64,000 nucleotides of DNA from Melanocharis versteri (Eukaryota; Chordata; Aves; Passeriformes; Melanocharitidae). Below, piece after piece: positions 12,790 through 25,923 of the stretch; positions within the stretch are counted from its first letter, which is position 1, and each line of letters opens with the position of its first letter. The DNA lies in assembly GCA_013397845.1 (NCBI GenBank), contig VZTG01010139.1, forward strand, positions 62,001-126,000, given 5' to 3'. Position numbers and translations under genes: made by a program. The notes under the pieces were generated by a model, which saw only the letters and a program-made list of their open reading frames with translations, had not been told where the DNA came from and searched no databases.

Positions 12790-12960
12790 AGGCGTGGAAA
12801 TATCTTCGGTTGCTAAACCTGTCTTTTAAAGGTTCTTTTATTCCGCGGCCGCTCCTTCTGTCGGAAGCGTGAATTTCTCGTTCCCCCTTGGCAGACCCCG
12901 CGGTCCAGCCCCATCCAACGCCCTGGTGTGCATCCCTCAGCTCTCAGGTGTGCCCTCCGT
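12790..12960. promoter_or_regulatory. CpG-rich patch, possible promoter
   Basis: About eleven CpG dinucleotides fall within roughly 150 bases, against a background where CpG is rare. The patch holds a NotI site (GCGGCCGC, 12845-12852) and two CCGCGG sites (12843-12848 and 12898-12903). It is too short for a classical CpG island and no first exon is evident on either strand. It could be a small promoter, an enhancer kept free of methylation, or a GC-rich remnant of an unrecognised repeat. Confidence 0.3.
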
Positions 12961-14923
12961 GCCCCCAAGCACCACTCCCACCCAACTGGCAGCGGGAAGG
13001 GCTGTTGGGAATCTCCAAGCGAGAAGGGAAGGGCAGGGAGAGAAAACAGCACAGGGAAAAGATGCTCAGGTGCAAAGCAAGAGGAGAAACGAGAGACCAG
13101 AAGAAATGGGAGGCAACGCAAAAGTGATGCATCAGAAGTATCAAGAGGGGAAAAACCTAATTAAATAATTCCACTGAGCAGAACCGGAGGCTTACCAAAG
13201 CAGCATGGGAAGGTTAGCACTGAAATGATTCTTTGGAATGTAATAATACAAATGTAATCAACAATGAATACATAAAAATGGCAAACAGTGAAAGATCTGC
13301 GGCTTGGGAGAACAAGAGTGTTGCTGAATCTGGGGGATTTGTAGCTTTGTGTAGAAGCCACCTGAAATGTAAGTGGTGTTTGGAAGATGGAAGGCAGATT
13401 ATATCTTAGAATCCAGAGGAAATGTGCACTGGGAACATGGTGAGAAAAAACAGGAAAAGGAGGTTACTGTTTGCAAGTTTTTAAGGTAAATTGAGTGGTA
13501 ATGATAGAAAAAGTTCAAGCAAAAAATTCTGAAACTAAATTTTTCTATAACAGACGTTGTGAATTCACAGGCATGACTTTATATCATTTTCTAATACAAC
13601 ATTTCCAGTCCTCACCCTTTGGTTTTGCCTTATAGACCTTTCAGCAAGTAATGCAAAAATCTGCACAGGTGACAAAAACTAGATAAAGTTTCTTTTAAAA
13701 CCTCTGTTCTGTAGGGTTTTATGCACTTTTAACCTTCTGAAAGATGATCAATGGCATCTCGGTGTTCTCAAATAACATTTTATGGATAACAGAACAATTA
13801 TATTTTATTCCTTCCTTATATAACTCTCTATATTTTAAGACATTTTAGTATTTTTCTTGATTTTTTACCAATTTTAAGAATAATTTTTTTATAACATACT
13901 GAGTAAAATAAAATTAAATTTATAATAATCCTAGAAAATTCTATTACCTAGTGGATGGAAACAAAGCATGAAGTGATCCTCAGGTAGAGAAAAGGGATTT
14001 TTTGTTGTGAATCACCAAATCAAACACAGCATTTCCAGTGTCACAAATGGAAGTATCTTTGTAATTGAAATAATTACTGGGACTCATCAAGCAGGTACTC
14101 AGCTCTCCTGCCAAATTTTATTAGAAGGGGAATAGGGAGTGATGGCAACTCAGAGGGGAGATAATGAACTTAGTTTGGATTTATGGTCATGAAATGGGCA
14201 GAAATAATCCATCAGCTCATTGGGCTTAAGTTTGGGTTCTTTGCACTTCACTTCTGTGATCGTGCTGTGAAAATCTCTCAGTGCAGAGCAGTGTGGTGTA
14301 GGTGGATGCCAGAACTCTTGTTTTCCTGCTGCAATCAAACACCAGTCCGGCAATCCCTCACTATTATAATATTTTTTTTTTAATACAGAAAGCTGTAAGA
14401 ATATGTAGTAAGAGAATAGGGATGGTTTCTTTAGGCTTAATCTGGCGATCTCTTGCCTTTGAATAAGTTGTTAGCTCCGTGAAGAAAAATTATTCGAATA
14501 TTCATAACATACAAAAGTTTTCTGATCAATGTATTTTTTATTAATAACCTACCACAGTCAATGTAAATTGTATTAACTCCCTGGAATGATAAGAAATTCT
14601 GAACTTCAAAGATATTACTTCTTTTTTCTCCAGCCATTCATTTCCATTTCTTTTGTACTCGGTCTAATATTCTTCATGCCAGTGTGACAGTTCCATGTTC
14701 AGTAGGAACAAATTAGACTTTAAGAGTTTGCCCTGTAATATTTTCATTTGAGAGGATCTGTATTGGATCCATTCATTGCTACTGACATTTTTTCATTAAA
14801 AACACTTCTGTAGTTGTGTAATAACAACGGTGGACAAATGCTTTTTTCTTCTTTCCCTCTGGCTCTTGCTCTGGGGGAAAGTACTTGGTTATGTCTCCAA
14901 AAAGAGGCAGATTCCAGGTGAAT
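12961..14923. other. Unique sequence
   Basis: A purine-rich stretch (12990-13170) gives overlapping frames on both strands without support. The rest is AT-rich with no recognised element. Confidence 0.4.
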
Positions 14924-14972
14924 TCAGTGGGGCTGCCCGACCCCTGGAAGTGTCCAAGGGCAGGTTGGAGAT
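14924..14972 (+). mobile_element. Short CR1 3' UTR fragment
   Basis: The strings 'gtggggctgcccgacccctg' and 'gaagtgtccaagggcaggtt' match the CR1 stretch 'gctgcccctggatccctggaagtgtccaaggccaggttgg' seen in better copies of this window (16288-16636, 34931-35162). Only about 50 bases are left. Confidence 0.65.
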
Positions 14973-16287
14973 AGATATAGATTTAAATACATAGATATAT
15001 ATTCTCTCTGAAACAAGAAGTTCATAAGACACGGACAAAGACATCAGAAAAAAGACAGTAAACTTGAAGTACATTCCCTGAAGGAAGACTCTTTGTGAAA
15101 ATGCAATTTCCTTTATTGTTTTTAAGGTGCTGAAATTTAAGATGTAATAAAACATGAATACCAATTTGGAAGCATTAGTTGCTCCTGGCAACCTTGAGAA
15201 TGCATTATGCTTCATTTTTCCTCTCCATCATCTCTGCAGAGGCTGAGCAAGGGAATGAGTAACAGCACGTGCCTGCTGAACCAATATACACATCTGACCT
15301 CCTTTTCCCCTTCTCAGGAACAATAAATTATCATTAAAATTATGGCTGTAGGTATGATATTCTCAAGCAGTGCATCTCAGCTCAGGAGGAAATTCACCCT
15401 GGTGCCACCGCTTGACATTATAAAGCAGTGCATTTCAGCCCCAAGGCAGCCGAGTGGATTTCCCAGAGGACAGCTCTGTTTGCATTTTGAAAGGCTGGCA
15501 TAAAGATTACCAAATTAATAAAATATTTTTAACATAAATCAGAGTCAGTTTAAAGAAAACCCAGATTCCCTTGTGCAGAAGGAAGTAGACCAAACTGCAT
15601 ATGATGGAAAGCGAAGGTGAGAAATTATTATTGAGGGTGAGAGGGTGTCAAAATTACTTTTTAAACTATACTTGAAAAGTTTACTTCATTTTTTTTAATA
15701 CAGCTAATTTTTCTCCTTGCCTTCCTCTAACACCACTCAGAGCTGCTGCAGCTGAGGAGTCACGATATGTGGATGTCTGTAAACTTCAAGAAACACTTGT
15801 CAAGCCCCACTGCAACATCCAGTCATCAATTTAATTTACATTGCATTATTCATTAGATATTCAGAGTGAGCAACAGAGTGGAAAGAACTGGAAATCTGTA
15901 TTACATCTAAATATACCCATCTAAAAATTCACACCCGAGAGGTTTCTCGACTGAGGAAAAAAAATAAAAGAGGGGAGTTGTATTGCCATCGATTGCTACA
16001 GGGTTCCTATATCATCCCAGATATTTAGGGGGATTTGGGGAAGTTGCTCCTCACTCAATGCACCAGAACATCTCGCCTGTGCTGTGTTTAACAGCCTCCT
16101 CCTGCTCTGTGAGTTCTGCCCAGGCTGTCACACCTGTGATTACCTGCACATGTGGGAGGTTCAGGCACTCACTGTGGCAGGAAGAGGTTTGGATTTCAGG
16201 GATACCTCTTTAATGACTTTCAGCATGAAAGGCAAAAGCAAAACAGTGGGGAAGCAGAAGATTAAACACAGAGATGCATAAACCCTG
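14973..16287. other. Unique sequence
   Basis: No gene or repeat recognised. The stretch from about 15350 to 15560 is well mixed in composition and might be conserved non-coding DNA, but that needs an alignment. Confidence 0.4.
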
Positions 16288-16636
16288 ACGAGGAGAACTT
16301 CAGGGAGACTCCTTCCAGTGCCTCAGGGAGCTGACAGGAAATGTGGAAAGAGACTTCTTACAAGGCATGGAGGGACAGAACAAGGGGGAATGGCTTCCCA
16401 CTGCCAGAGGGCAGGGCTAGATGGGATACTGGGGAGGAATCCTTCCCTGTGAGGGGGCTGAGGCCCTGGCACAGGGTGCCCAGAGAAGCTGTGGCTGCCC
16501 CTGGATCCCTGGCAGTGTCCAAGGCCAGGCTGGACAGGGCTTGGAGCAACCTGGGATAGTGGAAGGTGTCCCTGGTGGAACTGGATGATACCTAAAATCC
16601 CTTCCAGCCCAAACCACTCTGGGATTCTGTGATCCC
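16288..16636 (+). mobile_element. CR1 3'-end copy
   Basis: A good copy of the last 350 bases of CR1. In order it shows the C-terminal end of the reverse-transcriptase frame ('acaagggggaatggcttccc', 'gaggaatccttccctgtgag'), the untranslated stretch 'tggcacagggtgcccagaga', and the tail 'cccttccagcccaaaccact' ending 'ctgggattctgtgatccc'. It shares subfamily-specific wording with 25924-26334, 34931-35162 and 45114-45535. It is 5'-truncated, so no functional protein remains. Confidence 0.9.
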
Positions 16637-19600
16637 AACAGACTCAAGACAGGACACTGATGTATTGGGCATGGAAGGAGCTGCTCATGCAGAATCCTGG
16701 AGGGCTTCACTCAGAATTTGCTCCTTGACTAAAAGGAAGGAAACAAGATCATCACGAGTTCCATGGAAAAAAACAAACTTGAAAGATGTTTCAAGGGGAT
16801 TGTGGGAGATGGTAAAACTCCTTATGGGAAAGGGCCAAACATGGAGGGGAGGGGCCACCAGGGTGTAAAGAACTTAGGAAAAATGAGAGGAGGGGTGGAG
16901 AAGGTTTGCTCTTGCAAGTAAACCACTCGTGCACGTAAAAATGGCAGCACTTGTGCAAGAAAACACCTGGTTCCTGTTTGGCCGTGTTTGGTGCAGGGGT
17001 AGGATCCTGCTGGGAGCATGGGACACGCGTGTGGGGAGATCACGGGTGCACAACAGGTACCTGAGCCCCATCGTGTGGCATGTGCTGGGGTGCTTTAGGC
17101 CTGATCAGCCGACCAGTAAGGCCAGGCTCAGGCCACTGGGACTGCCCATGTCCAGGTGAGTGGCACTTCCACACGTGTGGAGCCCGGAAAGCTGCAGCTC
17201 ATCCCTGAGCTCACAAACCAGGACTCGTGTCTGTACAGTGCTCTCACCAGCAAGCACCGGGGGAAGCAAAGTAACTTTCTAATAATTTATTAAACCTTAA
17301 ATAACTTCAGTGAGAAACTTTTACATATATTTGATCAAGACAGACAGAAATATCCACATCAGTGCGCTACACAGATTTTCCTCTGCTCACTAGCTGATGA
17401 GACAGAGCTGCTTAGCAGGAATCCCGGGGGAGACACCATCCTTACAACACTTCCAGTTCAATTTCTCAGGCTTGAAGGGCCTGCAGTCTTAAGACTGTAA
17501 CTTATGGGTTGCTGTTTCAGATGAATTTCTGAATCTATTAAGGGCTTGTGAAATACCGATCTACATAAAGGAAAAAAAAAAAATAAAAGGATAGAAAAAC
17601 ACTGTAACAGCCAAAGTGATGCTATCCCTTGTTATTCCTCCCAACTGTGGCACTCATTTCTCCATCCATCTCTTTTCACTGCTGACACTTAGGAAAGGAA
17701 AAAAAGAAACAACCACCACCACCTAAAGGAAAAAAAAAGTGTTAAATTTTGGGCTTATTTAGTTTGCAGCAGCTTAAACAAAAAGCAGATTGTTTGGAAG
17801 ACAATAGGAAATGATCCTAATACAGTTATTATCTGGATTTATGTCCTTGGGGTTTTTTTGAGAATCACTGAATGACTCCTTTCACCACTGACGAATGGAC
17901 TCACTTTTTTCCTAATCTTCCTTTTGCTGCTCACATCCCTTTAGAAGCCCTTTTTGCTGCCCTTAGAACACCTTTCCAAATCCAACTCCAGGTAGGCTTT
18001 AGCATTTCTAACCCCATCCCTGCATCCTCAAACTGGAATCCCTTTGGGGTATTAGGAATGCAACTACTAAAATTAATTGCCGAAGCCTGGAAACCTTGGA
18101 AGTTTTCAGTTTTAGTTCTCTCGTAAAAAAATAGAACAACCTCCTAAAATAAAGTGTATGTCTTCTATGGCTGGAGCTCTCTGTAAGGGCTATGTCATTA
18201 TATTTATGATCCCACCTTTTAATTTCAATTTAAGCAAGTAAAAATAATCTTTAAAAGATTAACCTTGAAGAATGTCAGATTGTTTTCAGCCTTCTAGGAA
18301 TCAACTTCTTATCTTTTCCTTCACCAGAATTATCAAAATAGATGATTTAAAGTTTCAGTGATTGATCAAAGCCTGTCCTCATTCTTCTACCCAACACACA
18401 GTTTTTCCTCTAAATCAATTATTTGCCCAGATCTGCTCACAGTGTAATACTTTTTCTGGTTTTAGCTAATTAGATTTTGCCAGGTCTTGTGCATTTTCAG
18501 TTGTTCAATCTCTATCAATCACTTTAATTGGACCAAAGAAGCAGCGGTTTGCATGATCTTGCTATTCAGTGTAGTCAGCTAGGCTGTCAAATAAGTTAGA
18601 TTGTGCTTGTTTTCCATTTTATTTATTTATTTCAAGCAATATTGGTTAAATTGCAAGGGCTGATATGATTTAGAGGTACTGTTTTGATTGAGGAGTTACA
18701 GGCAAATTAATGATTATTGCGAGGTAATATGGAGCATGATTTTGCAAGTGTCAGCTACTTTTTAAATATCCAGAAATAGGTTATTTCCCCCTTTATCTCT
18801 CCTGCCTGTATCCAAAATAACTGAAATTAGGCGTATTCGTGCATTACATCTGCTTCTACCCATTTTCATGAAGTTTGACTGCAATCAGGCTTTGCTGAGG
18901 TGCAACCCTGTTCTGAAAAGCAATATTCAGTCACCTGAACTGCAAAACCCTGTTGTATTACCCCATAGCACAAATTCGGCCTCTTTATCAGGGAAAAGAA
19001 ACTGCCATGAATTATTACTGCACCTCTCCATTCCCCGGGTCCTGGGAGTTAAAAGAGAATAATTGCCACTATGCAGCTAAATTAAAAGTGTTGTGTGAGC
19101 TTGGTATTGGCACCTTGCAGCTCAGTTATTTGCAGGGGTGGTTGTTTGAGGGGCTGGTTAAATTAATTCTCTACCAATTCCTCTTCATGGATTTCTCTCT
19201 CAGTGGCAAATTTAAGCTCATTAAATGCTTCTCCATTGCCCGTGCCCGTTGAAAATGGACATTTTAACAAATCTCAGGTTGACAGGGGGTTTATATGGGG
19301 AGCATTCATGAACAATGTGCTCTTTAGCATCATCTATAAACAATATATTCCAGTAAAAAAGCTTCCCAAGGAAGAGATATCCCACTATCCTCCTAGAAAG
19401 TACCACACTGCTGCTATATTGCACATTTCATGCAAGAGCTGCCGAGTGTTCGGGTAATTAAACAACACCCAGCTCTTGCTGGCCAGATCAGTTCTGCAGC
19501 TAAAGATAAACAAGCTAAAATATGCTGGAGTTTGGTTGACTCCTGGAATACTTGGGGAAATTTAGGAGAAACATATGGTGAAACAATCTGGCTGTATTAA

Positions 19601-20159
19601 TTTCAAGGAGAAATCTTTCTCACAGATTAAATGATGTAATTCCCAATATATAGTCCTCTTCAAAATTAAAATGTTTGCCTAATGCATGAAGCTCAAACAG
19701 TCTTCAAACTTCCAGAGCCAAGTCCTGGGAATTATATGAGGTAGAGTTTCTTTATATCACTCACTAACTCTGAATTTTACACTAAAAAACCAATTCTGCT
19801 ACCAGACCTGTTCTCCAAGATTCAAATTACTCTAGAAATTAATAATCTAAAATTAGCCAGTTTCTGAACACCGTACCAAGTCCACCTACAGGAAAGTGTA
19901 TTTATTTCTTGCTTCTAAAAGTTGGAATAAAACTGTGTGAGGTTGATAATTATTTATTATTAATTAGTTTGTGAGAGCCACATGGACAACTGAACATTTT
20001 TATCCAATGCATTTCTTTGTCTGGTGGTGAGGAGGACTTATTTATGAACAAAGTGAGATTTGAAAATGTTTATTATTAATGTTTGTTGTTAAAGAATCAG
20101 CCCAAGTACAGTTATGAAAGTCCACTGGCACAGGTCTGCTGAGCTGCTGGTAACAAACA
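16637..20159. other. Unique sequence with CpG patch and possible conserved DNA
   Basis: No gene recognised. A modest CpG-containing patch lies at about 16990-17270. From about 18480 to 19000 the sequence has homeodomain-like ATTA/TAAT cores and few simple repeats, a texture often seen in conserved non-coding elements. The open frame at 17872-18126 has no supporting evidence. Confidence 0.35.
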
Positions 20160-20245
20160 TTTGCAGAGCCAGGAGTTGGACTCCATGGTCCTTGTGGGTC
20201 CCTTCCAGCTGGGGACATTCTGTGATTTCATCATTCTATGAACTG
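20160..20245 (+). mobile_element. CR1 3' tail
   Basis: The order 'gagttggactccatggtcct', 'gggtcccttccagctgggga', 'cattctgtgatttcatcatt' is the plus-strand CR1 end in a diverged form. The terminal ATTCTRTG repeats are present as 'attctgtga' and 'attctatga'. Confidence 0.75.
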
Positions 20246-23200
20246 CATTTCTGGCACGGATTTCTAGAGAGTGTTTGCAGACAAATCTGTATTATTTATT
20301 TTCAGAGAGATGGAAAATACATGAAACAAACCTAAACCTGCTCATTTCTAATAAGTATTGTGCTTGGATAGAAATGAATGCAGGTTACTTTGCACTAATT
20401 GGATTGGTTTCAGGAACTGTGAAGAGGATTTTGCTCCTGCTCACTCTCTACAGATAATTCCCAGAATCTGCAATATTCGTATACAATCTGAGCAAATCCT
20501 ATCAGACTGGAATAAGTATTAATCCACAGAAATTATGGTGTGCAACCAATTGTATTTCAATCCATTTCAAGTCTACCTGTATCCCTATTAAGTGGATAAT
20601 ATTTTGAAATTATTTCTGTAATCATCGAAACAAAGCAGTCTGATAATACACTGCATTTTCTTGCTGGACAATAATACCTTTTTCTTCCTGGCAGGTTACA
20701 TGGGCAGTTCAATGACTCCAACCCAAATTAATAAACCTGCTAAATGGCAAAACATCCTTAGGTTCATACAATCAAGGAATCATGGAATCATTAAGGTTAG
20801 GAAAGATCAACAAGTCCTACCTTTGTCCAAATTCCCCATTCTCCCTAAACCATGCCACATTTGCTGGCTGTCAACATCCATCACTTTATTTGACCATCTG
20901 TAGCATTGGACAATTTGCTTAATTGATCTCTTCTACAAAACTGCCTCATCTAAAAGAGGAGACAGGGCCTGTAATGTTTCTGTGAAAGATCAGGTGGATG
21001 ACAGAGCTGGGGAATGGCTTCCAGGGTTGTCCTGCAGTGCAGAAGGAGGCTGAGCTTGAGGGAAAGGAATCATTCCGTGTTTCTCCCAGGATGATCCCTG
21101 GGGATGGTGAAACAGGCAGTTCCAGGCTAACAAACCCCAGCTTTGGCAATGGATTTATGGGAGCTGTGGGACCTGTTGTCACAGAACAGTGTGGGGTCAA
21201 ACGTAAGGGAAAACTGAGCAGGAACGTTGGAGGGCAAAGCACTGGAGGGTTAGGAGAGGTGTTTGATGACATGTTTTCTCTCCTGAACATCTTTAGTCAG
21301 AGGCTGGGACAGCAATATACTCAGGGAGTGTGTACCATTGCCTTTTTGTGTGTTTTCCCCTCTGAACCAGTTTTTGCTGAAAAAACAGATTCTGTCTAAA
21401 TGACCACTGAGCTGCTGCACTACAGCTACCCTGGTGTTTGTCAGGGAGCTTCAGCGTGAAACTCTTCGATTTATTCTGTAGAGCGGCATTTATTGCAGGA
21501 AGGCTCCATCACCGTTCAGCTTAGAGTAATTATTCCTGTCTTTACCCAAGAAAGCTCAGCAATCCATCTTGGCCAAGAGAAATCCACATATTTTGTAAAA
21601 AGTGGCCCTGTCAGAGCTCAAAGCCCTTACCTACAGCAAAATCCATGTTAATGTTGCAGAGCAATCTATATGTGCTTATGTGAATGCATTACCTATTGAT
21701 CAGAGAATTTGAAATAGTCGTGATGGAGATGTTTAGAAAACTGATAATCAAACTAGTTTTAAAATAAAAAAAAATAAACTTCATTAAATTCCTTCATGGA
21801 CAATAAATTTCCTAACCAGTTGTTCGTTCTTACACGTTATTTGCCGTCAGCTCTACAAATACAGAGCTGCTGGTCTTCAAAAATTGCTTTTAAATTATCT
21901 ATAGGTGCTGCTACCAGGGAGCTGGTGCCATAGAAACGATGGAGATGGACACAGTCCTCCAAGGTTCTTGGTCACTTAGGCCTTGAGAGGTCTGTGAGGA
22001 GAGAAGTTGAAACCAACGTGAAGCTTTTTATTTTCTTCAATGTTATTTTCTTTGTTGCATTCGTGATATTTTTATGTTTCTGCCCAAATCCCCCAAAGTG
22101 GAACCTCAGCTGTTCCTCATATTGGTCCCATTTTCTGGCTTCACCAAACATGCTTGTTGTCTCTTGTGGGGGGAAGTTCTGCCTTTTTGCCGCCCCTTAT
22201 GCTCCTTTTTCCTTAGCCTGGCAATTTTTATCACTTGCCTGTCTCCTGTTAGTTGCTGTCTCGGTGGCCACACTGCTCATTCTTCTGTGCCAGCGGGTCT
22301 GGATTTGCCAACCCTGCTTACAGTCCCTGGTTACACTATGTTACTATGCTTGTTAGTTTGTTCTGAGCCCAAATATATTAATTATATTCTGTCTAATACC
22401 AATTTATTGGTGTCACATGTGTCTGCTTTGGCTGCACGGTGACTTTTACAGCTGCTGTTTTTTGTCAGAGAGACCATCCTGAAATGTCCCCACAGTCACT
22501 GGAGCAGTTTTAGTTCACATAATAAAATGAACTGTTAGAAAACCACGTTTGTGCCAAAAAAACCCTAAGGCAGATTTCCAGCATAAAAAATGAGCTCCAT
22601 GCACTCAGGGCTTTGCCTCTGGAAGTTGTGAGCATAACCTGAGCCAGTTTTGGCCTCTCTATCAACCACGTGAAACAATTTTGCATGTGGATACAGGGTA
22701 AATTCCAAATGATTTGAGGGAGGTATCTGTTGATCTTGAAATTCACCTTCTATTAAAAGAGCACTGACTACCAGTCTAATTAAATACTTCCTTATCATCC
22801 AGAAATAAAGAAGTGTAATTTTAATTCACCATTTGCAGTGTTTATAAGTCCCAGAAGTTGTTCTTTTCATTATCTATTCTTTGTAAAACAATCATTTTGT
22901 TACCCAGACAAAAGCAGGTGGAGAAACCTGTCCAGAATTACTTAAACTGATTTGTAAGAATTTTTTTTTTTCTTTGCCATGCTGCCAGGTATGCCTGCTC
23001 TGCCAGGTACAAATAATCTGAATTTATTCCTCCAGCTGCTCTCTCAGGCCCCAGAACTTCATTATGGCTATAACCTCCGACTCTTACCATCTAAATTGCT
23101 AATTGTTTGTCTAATTCCTTTCTTAAGGAGTGGGTGAAGATAAAGAAACTCCTATCAGAGACTGTAATGGGATGGAGAGCTCCAATCAGTGATGTCCGTG

Positions 23201-23366
23201 GCCAGGGTTTTTGGAGGGGAGGGGGGAAGTGTATAGGGCTGCTCTGCTGTGAAAATGTATGTAGGAAGGGGGAAAACACTTGCACAGGCAGTGAGGAGTG
23301 AAGGGGGAAAAGTGAGATAAAAAAATGTAGACATGAAGATCAGAAAAGAAGGAGGAGGAGAAGATT
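20246..23366. other. Unique sequence
   Basis: Apart from the CR1 tail at 20770-20832 no element is recognised. The longest frame (21994-22356, 120 codons) predicts a very hydrophobic peptide, as expected from a T-rich strand, and has no visible splice, promoter or polyadenylation context. Confidence 0.4.
20770..20832 (-). mobile_element. CR1 3' tail
   Basis: 'atcaaggaatcatggaatca' followed by 'ttaaggttaggaaagatcaa' and 'aagtcctacctttg' is the reverse complement of a CR1 terminal region of the type that carries 'aatcattaaggttggaaaag'. About 60 bases remain. Confidence 0.75.
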
Positions 23367-23852
23367 TTCCATGTGCTGGAGCAGATTTTGCCCTTCATTT
23401 CGTGGCAGAGACCCCAGTGGAGCAGGTATTTCCCCAGAGCCTGTGGAGAGGACCCTGGCAAGAGCTGAGTGCCACGCTGGAGCAGGGTTATCCTGCAGGA
23501 TTGCAGCTCATGGGCACAGACAGGGGCAAAGTGGGAGGAGGAAGGGGAGACAGAGGTGAAATATCACAGACAAACCAGAGCTCCCCACTGTCCACCCTCT
23601 CTGTGCTGTTTGGGGTTGGGAACGAAGGTGGGCTTTTAATTTACTTCTCGCTGCCCAACCCTATTTTAACTGGCAATTAGTTGCATTAGTTTCCCCTAGA
23701 TAAGTCAGTTTTGCCCATGAAGGTAATTGGTGAGTGATCTCCCCACCTTTATCTTGACCCAGGGTTTTTTTGTCTTATTTTCTTCCCAAAGCTGAGAAAT
23801 GGAGTGAAGGAGCAGCTGGGTGGGTGTCTGGCGGCACAGCTAAAATTGGACA
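23367..23852 (+). mobile_element. Decayed ERV-like LTR element
   Basis: The left part (23367-23530) has the imperfect internal repeat of avian ERV-L-like LTR DNA as I remember it: 'ctggagcagattttgccctt', 'gtggagcaggtatttcccca', 'gtggagaggaccctgg', 'cacgctggagcaggg'. The right part (23640-23852) has 'cagttttgcccatgaaggta', 'attggtgagtgatctcccca', 'ctttatcttgacccagggtt' and ends near CA. The same end layout is seen at 39455-39602. It is non-coding and heavily mutated. The long copy makes the LTR reading of the shorter pieces more believable. Confidence 0.6.
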
Positions 23853-25923
23853 GGCATTTTGATCAAAATATAAGAACCAGTTTGAGAAGCTGGAGAAACT
23901 AAAACTTGGTTTGTGCAAAAAATTTCTGCTGTATATTTCTGGGAGAAAAGAAAAGAGGAAGGAAGGACATAGCCCCCAGGGAACTAAACTATTTGCCTGA
24001 TACAGTTTGTGAAGAAATAGTTGCCTGGAATATTAAGCCTTCACTTTATTGCTGATATTTTGTTTTCATCAGCTTTATAAACCCACAATATCCTCTTGCC
24101 TTCTAAGGTTTCTCCAGGAATTGCTGGCTGTGTTACCCCTCAGCCTGACCCTGGCTCTCAGAGCTGAATCTCTGCCAAATCACGTGGCGCTCTGAATTTA
24201 TCATTTACTAGCTCTAGCCACTAAGAGATTTTATGGTGCTGTGGCCTGTAGGTGACACTTCATTCAATTCTGTCACTGTCCCTTTCTTTCCGACACTTTT
24301 CCTTATCCAAAATGAAGAGCATGAGCACAAATTGGAAGGGAAAATTTCATATAGCTACTCAAGTGTTTTACACCCTAGATTTTCTTGTTGGAGCGGTACG
24401 AGGGCAGAGAATTATTCTTGATTTCTTACAGAAAACTACAGAGGCTGAAATATTTAAAGCTGTTTATGGACCTGGGCAACCTTTATATCTTCTCTTGTTT
24501 CTTTTTACCTACTTTTTTTTTTTCTTAAATGGGAAACACATCAGTGTAGCCAGTTAATGCAAAGTGTTCATTTAAACAGTGCCAGAAATGATTTCTCAAA
24601 CAATACGTCAGAAGCACACAGATCTTAAAATCTGAGCACGTAGGCTTTGTTCTTCTCTACCTTCCCAGGCTTAGGAGTAAATGTAAACTGCACTTTTAGA
24701 TGTTAAAACATGATTGGTACATAATGTAGTCTTTTCATTCAATTCAATAGCTGCAAGACAAGAAATGGGTTCTTCAAAAGAATGTAAAGGGAGAAAAAAT
24801 CACAGGGCATTTCAGCTTTACTTTAACAGACTTAAGATAATACGAGTACTTGAAACAACCCCAGGGGAAGCTTGGTAAGAGCAAAATGAGCAAAATAAAT
24901 AAATAAAGCATAGGAACAAAACCTACGTGTTTTGAGTGAGATGTTTAGGAAGATTTCTCGTTTTTTCCAGGATTTTTTCCAAGCATATCCTTCTAATTTT
25001 CTATTCAGTTTTTAAATATACCTATTAAAAGAATATATTGAGCTATTTCTCTGGTTGTATTTGCTGTTCATTCTAATCTATTAGTAGCCAAAAGGCAAAA
25101 GTACCAGTGCTTAATTATCTTGCTGGTAGGATGGATGGAGCCAGCTGAACTTAAAAGGCCGGAATTGTTGATTTAAGCATTGCTGTGTTATTTTAATACA
25201 GCCATTTAAGCTATTTCAAGAACAGTGGAATAGGTGTTTAAATGTTAATGCTTCATTCCTCCTTTAAAATTAATTTGGCATAGTGTCCCTGATGAATGAA
25301 TTATTAGGTAAAACTAACATATTCAAGCAATAAAAAAAGGCACTTTCTCAATTAAAAGGGGCATCTACTTGTTTTCTCCAGAAAAAGTGAGAAAAATCCT
25401 ATTGGTAAGGATGAACCTATCTCCTTCAACTTAATTTTTAATAAATCAAGTTACATCAGCTAAGAATTTTCACCAATGGATATTTTTTAAAAATACCAAA
25501 GTTATTCTGGGTTAAGAGAACAGTGCAATTACATTTTCATTCTTCTGAATTGAAATTAGGGGAAAATATGAGGGAAAATGACAACAGGTCCAGTAAAGTG
25601 TCTTCGTGGTTGACTCTGTGGGATCTTCTCCCACCAAGAATCCAAGAGCAAGGTACTTCACAGGATCAACAATTTCTACTGGATTAAAGCCTACAGAAGG
25701 AAGGGAGGAAAACAGGGAATGGAATGGTAGTGGGCTCAAAGCTGTGAAGATAAGTCACAAAAGTCAGAGAGATTCCTCAGAAAAAGAAAAAGTTTTCATG
25801 ACAAATCTCTCAGGCTGCAGAGCAGGTCACTCGGATCTCGAAAGGCACCAAAGATTCTCAAACTCTCTGCAACCAGTTCAAATATTTGAACATGATAGGT
25901 TGGGGTTTTTTTACTCTATTCCC
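23853..25923. other. Unique sequence
   Basis: AT-rich sequence without a recognised gene or repeat. The long frame starting at 25606 is open only because it runs into the CR1 copy that follows. Confidence 0.4.

Noticed and set aside
21994..22356. 120-codon frame predicting a multi-pass membrane protein
   Set aside because: Hydrophobicity follows from T-rich DNA (Phe, Leu, Val codons). No promoter, splice or poly-A context was seen and no family was recognised.
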